64,000 bases of DNA, taken from NCBI RefSeq assembly GCF_000764305.2, contig NW_025934572.1, positions 548,850-612,849 of the forward strand, read 5' to 3'. The notes below the pieces were generated by a model, which was given only the letters and a program-made list of their open reading frames with translations, made no database searches and was not told the DNA's origin. The position numbers and the translations under genes were made by a program. Positions 60,405 through 64,000 of the stretch are shown piece after piece. Position 1 is the stretch's first letter; the number at the start of each line of letters is the position of its first letter. Source of the DNA: Hyalella azteca (taxonomy: Eukaryota > Arthropoda > Malacostraca > Amphipoda > Hyalellidae).

Positions 60405-60950
60405 TTATGTGGTGATCAATAAACGTCTAACAGCATCAATACATACTACTAGTTTACTATATAACAAAATTTTCATCATTGTCATGATCAAATATTTTTC
60501 TTATTTATTGTAATGGTCTCTTCATATTTCGTTTGAGCTTTTTAGTCAAACTGATGCGAAGTTTGCTGACAAGCAAAGCAGTGATGAGAGACGTTGCCAT
60601 AATATAACTCTCATGAAGACTTGGATCGCAAATTGCTTATGCGACGTTCCAAGACTGACATTTAATCGCACCGTACATATATTTGGTAACGTCACTACAT
60701 AAACTTCTTTGACGAATTTTGCTTAACTGCCCGTTTTGTTGTTCATTTAGTAAGAGCCATATTCAAGTTATTGCATTACTTCAGTAATAGAATGTCGTGG
60801 ATCAAAATGTTTCTGATTTCCCCCTTCCAATGGATTTTTACTAGCATTAGAAGTTACTTCTGAGCTTGACTATCTGATGCAGCGACTTAGTTATATACTC
60901 CGGCACATCTATATATTGAGATTCAAATAGAAACTTCATACATTATTTTA

Positions 60951-63900
60951 CCCTACTATACAACATGATGAATAATTGAAAAATTTTAAGCAAATTACCA
61001 AATTATCATTAAAAACGACCGAAGGCACCAAAAGACAAACAAAAGGAAATTAATTATATGAAAATAAATTAGAATTTTAATGATAATAAATCTAAAAAAT
61101 GGCAATAGAAATAGAAAAAACGAATTCAGCAATACAGACTAGCAAAACTCCGGAGGGAGAAAGCCAGTCGTGTAAGTATTGTGAATAATCAAGCAATACA
61201 TTATTTTCCTGGATATTTGAAAATTTTTGATTAACTTATAGAACTGACCTACAATATTCATCTTAGTCTTGCAGTAACTACATCTTTCTACCGTAGAAAT
61301 AGGTTAGCAATAAATCGATTTTTATCTTCCAGGTATGGAATACTTTACCGTCAACAAGCCCCGCCGCCTCGGGCAACGTTGCCACATGATATATTTATAT
61401 ACCAGATTTAACAAATGTGCTATTTTCAGAAGGTGTCTGGTATGAATATTTTAGATCTGGTACATTTGCCTAAATCTAGTATTTCCTGACTTACTGCAAA
61501 TGTACTGCATTAAGCTCAACCGCTGAAGTTTGAACGTTCCCCAACGTAGGCGTGGATTTTATAGATTACCTTCAGAGCGGCGCGACTAGAGGTTTCCCGC
61601 CATTTTTGGAACCGCGAGATTACCGCTTAATGAAATAACCCCAATCTAATTGTAAACTTTTAACAAAAGTGCTTAGTGCAATATAAGCACGAGAGTGATG
61701 ATCCTTGATTGATTACTGATCAGCGATGAAATGGCCTATGACGAGTGAGGTTGTCGAACCGATCTGTGCGACGCAAGCTCCACCATTTTTGTTTGATGGT
61801 TTTGAATTCTAGAGTGCCACTTGAATTCTGGGGTGCATTCAATATTTCACTGATCTTGAAAGTCGTCATCCATTCATGGAACTGGCTGCCTACTGCATCA
61901 CTTGTCAACTTTGACCTGTCTTCAATGCATTCGAGAGCGAGCGTTTTCACAAGTCACTTATGTGAAAAACAAGCAACGAAGTAAAATTTCAACTAAGGCA
62001 CTGGAGTCCCTTATTCGGACCAAAAGCTATCTGCTCAGCCGCCACAAGTGATCACACCCGAAATGTTAGATAAATGCAATATGCAAGCATGCACGAAAAT
62101 AAGCAAAAGGAAGATGACCTGTTTCCGTGGCTTACTCATCTCGGGTGAAGAAGAAGAAGTGACACACTGTGATAAAAAAGGAAAAAGTTTCAATATAATC
62201 AAACACAGGAAAAGAAAAGTGTCAAAATGTTTCAAACAGAGGGAAGAAATATAACGTGTTCAATTTGGTTAATTATCGTCAAGCCAGATAAATGCACAGT
62301 ACATAAGATAATTTTTTTTTCTTTTTCTCACCAACGTTTCTGACGAATAGTTTCATTGATTAAATTTGGAGGTATTAGTCTGTTTTTTAACAATAGAATT
62401 TCTGCTATTTTGAGCTAGGCAATCTGGTATTCTCGCCAATAAAAAAGCTGGCCACACTGGAGGCGACCAGGGCAGAGATTAACGAAACTTCGCTAAGTTC
62501 ACGTAACTTTTCGTACTTACGTTCAAAAAGTTACGTATGGCGTAAGTCAGTCAAAATTTGGCATCAACAAAACTGTCTTACGCATGACTCATCTGAAAAA
62601 CAAAATTTGTACGTAACTCCGCTTACGACACCTCCGAGCAGGCGTACAGTTATGCACAAATTTTTGTACGTAGCTTCCCGCGCAAATGTTTCGATAATAA
62701 CACTCAGTAGAGTCACGTCTACTTAGCTGTACTTACGCTAAACGTTAGCGGCTACGTATACTTAGCATGTTTTGATAATCCGGCCCCAGGGCTCACAGCG
62801 CTGGGTTTTTCTACCCAGATCTGGGTTTTTGGCCGTCACCTGGGTGTCTGGGTGGATTTTTCTTTTAAATGGCAAAATCTGGGTTATTTCCCCACAAAAT
62901 CTGGGTGTTTTTAAGCAATCATCTAAGTTTTTCTCAAATTATTGGCTGGGAGTCCCTGGAGGCGACCAGCGTTCGACAGTCGACGGCGACGCCGCTTGTC
63001 AGTTGTCAGTGTTGCGTCATCTGTGATAGGTTGCGCAGTGCGTATATTGGCGCTCAAGCAATGTCTAATTATCCACCAGATCCTGAAGATCGGAACGAAT
63101 TAGAGTTTCGTCACTTCCTGACTAGCAGACTTCAGCCGACATATTGGCTGGTATTTAGAAGGCTCAAATTTCATGGAAGAGAACTGGAGTTCGATTGAAC
63201 GCTTGTCACGAAAAAGTAAAATAGAATACAAGCTAACCACCGGTGTGAATTTTCTGGCAATGCTACCTAACCACATATCAGACGTTCTCAGAGTCACAGG
63301 CGCTTTTGAATTACCATATGCACTGTGGTCCAAATTGTATACTACGGTATTTCATAGCTACAAGAAGTCTTTATAAAAAAGTTTACTTGGCATTACTTTT
63401 TCAAGGGACACTTCTGTAAATAGGTCGAAGAAAATTTTTCAGTTTGATCTACGGAAGAATGCATACTAGCTTCCAGCTTGACATGGAAAATTAATATTGG
63501 ATAGCAAACCTATACAGCGACAATGTCATCCATGACACAAGAAAAAAGCGTTATTGAAATTCGTTATTCGTTCTTGCATGCACAGACGTAAATTATTAGT
63601 CCTGGATTTTCGATGCGGCCCCGAGGAGTAGGGCTATATCGTCCCTCCTCCTTGGGTGAATATGGTGCACAGTTTTATTAAAAATATCGCTCTGTAAGAC
63701 TAACCAGTTATTCACCACCTCACCCCCCTTCTTCTTTTTCTTCATTCATTTTACACTTTTTTCCTTTATAATACACACATCTTACAACAATGTCTCTCAT
63801 TCGCTTTAGATTACAAATTTATCTAAAGCGAAATTTATCTTTTATTTACACTCCACCAAAAAAAGTCAATGACCAGCAACGCCTCAAGGAAATTGGCCTC

Positions 63901-64000
63901 TTCTTCCTCACTTTACGCAATACGGGGGGAGGGGTGAAACACACTAACCGAACCTGTACCTGACTCGACCTAACCCCAGTGTGGTGGGCATAGGCAATCA
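60951..64000. other. Intergenic, no gene recognised
   Basis: Frames at 61720-61950 (minus), 62048-62254 and 62869-63376 (plus) do not resemble any family I know. The word CTGGAGGCGACCAG occurs twice (about 62457 and 62956), and a stretch rich in GTACGTAA/TTACGTAC-type words lies at 62500-62770, suggesting a decayed small element. CTGGGTTTTTGGCCGTCACC and similar words repeat near 62800-62910. Confidence 0.5.
63800..63832. repeat. Perfect 12-bp hairpin
   Basis: TTCGCTTTAGAT (63800-63811) and its exact complement ATCTAAAGCGAA (63821-63832) are separated by nine bases. The word AAATTTATCT occurs in the loop and again right after the hairpin. Confidence 0.75.

Larger units (their letters stand above)
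55490..60950 (+). repeat. Segmental duplication unit C (inverted)
   Basis: The whole block, from GTGAAGTAAGCATCTCGCAAC (about 55515, matching unit A near 44000) to the 3' flank near 60950, is the reverse complement of units A and B, with deiodinase copy C inside. The 3' flank after 60407 continues colinear with 39760 downward (CTAACAGCATCAATA, GTTTGCTGACAAGC, GACTGACATTTAATCGCACC). Insertions specific to C: 59377-60404 and about 59033-59255. Confidence 0.87.

Noticed and set aside
62869..63376. Overlapping plus-strand frames that might be exons of a gene at the right edge
   Set aside because: No recognised domain and no supported splice chain. They contain a repeated CTGGAGGCGACCAG word found in nearby repeat DNA.

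Overview
The window is eukaryotic nuclear DNA. It is AT-rich, the genes have short GT-AG exons, and the intergenic space is crowded with transposon remnants. The gene set (DDX24-type helicase, ornithine decarboxylase antizyme, deiodinase-like selenoproteins) and the element types (mariner, Penelope-like, piggyBac-, hAT- and PIF/Harbinger-like MITEs, tRNA-derived SINEs) fit an invertebrate animal, most likely an arthropod such as a crustacean. That assignment is inference. Two embedded Tn5 (Nextera) adapter junctions, a 193-base N gap and single Ns show a draft assembly.

Layout. 1-13 kb: no host gene recognised; a decayed mariner-type element (5.2-6.5 kb), direct repeats (7.4-8.3 kb), a Penelope-like reverse transcriptase remnant (8.4-9.7 kb) and a ~155-bp tandem array (9.7-10.6 kb). 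13.2-17.3 kb, minus strand: a four-exon antizyme gene whose two reading frames join only by a +1 shift at TTT-TGA, followed 4 nt later by an 11-bp stem-loop. 18.8-26.7 kb, minus strand: an 11-exon DEAD-box helicase gene (DDX24/Mak5 type, 1119 aa) with a very long acidic insert carrying a coding minisatellite. 27-36 kb: transposon territory with a triple nest (MADF-ORF element inside a hAT-like element inside a piggyBac-like element inside a SINE).

38-61 kb: a duplicated block carrying three iodothyronine-deiodinase-like genes. Copies A (39.8-42.5 kb) and B (47.8-51.7 kb) are tandem on the minus strand; copy C (56.6-59.3 kb) is inverted and head-to-head with B. B and C each give a full 232-codon, five-exon frame with one in-frame TGA exactly at the deiodinase selenocysteine position; A has the same structure but its exon 3 falls in the N gap. 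I did not recognise a SECIS element by eye.

The three gene families have no obvious joint pathway. The antizyme would sense polyamines by frameshifting, the helicase would act in ribosome assembly, and the deiodinases would reductively remove iodine or act as a related thioredoxin-fold selenoenzyme. Two of the three loci depend on non-standard decoding of a UGA codon. 61-64 kb holds no gene I recognise.
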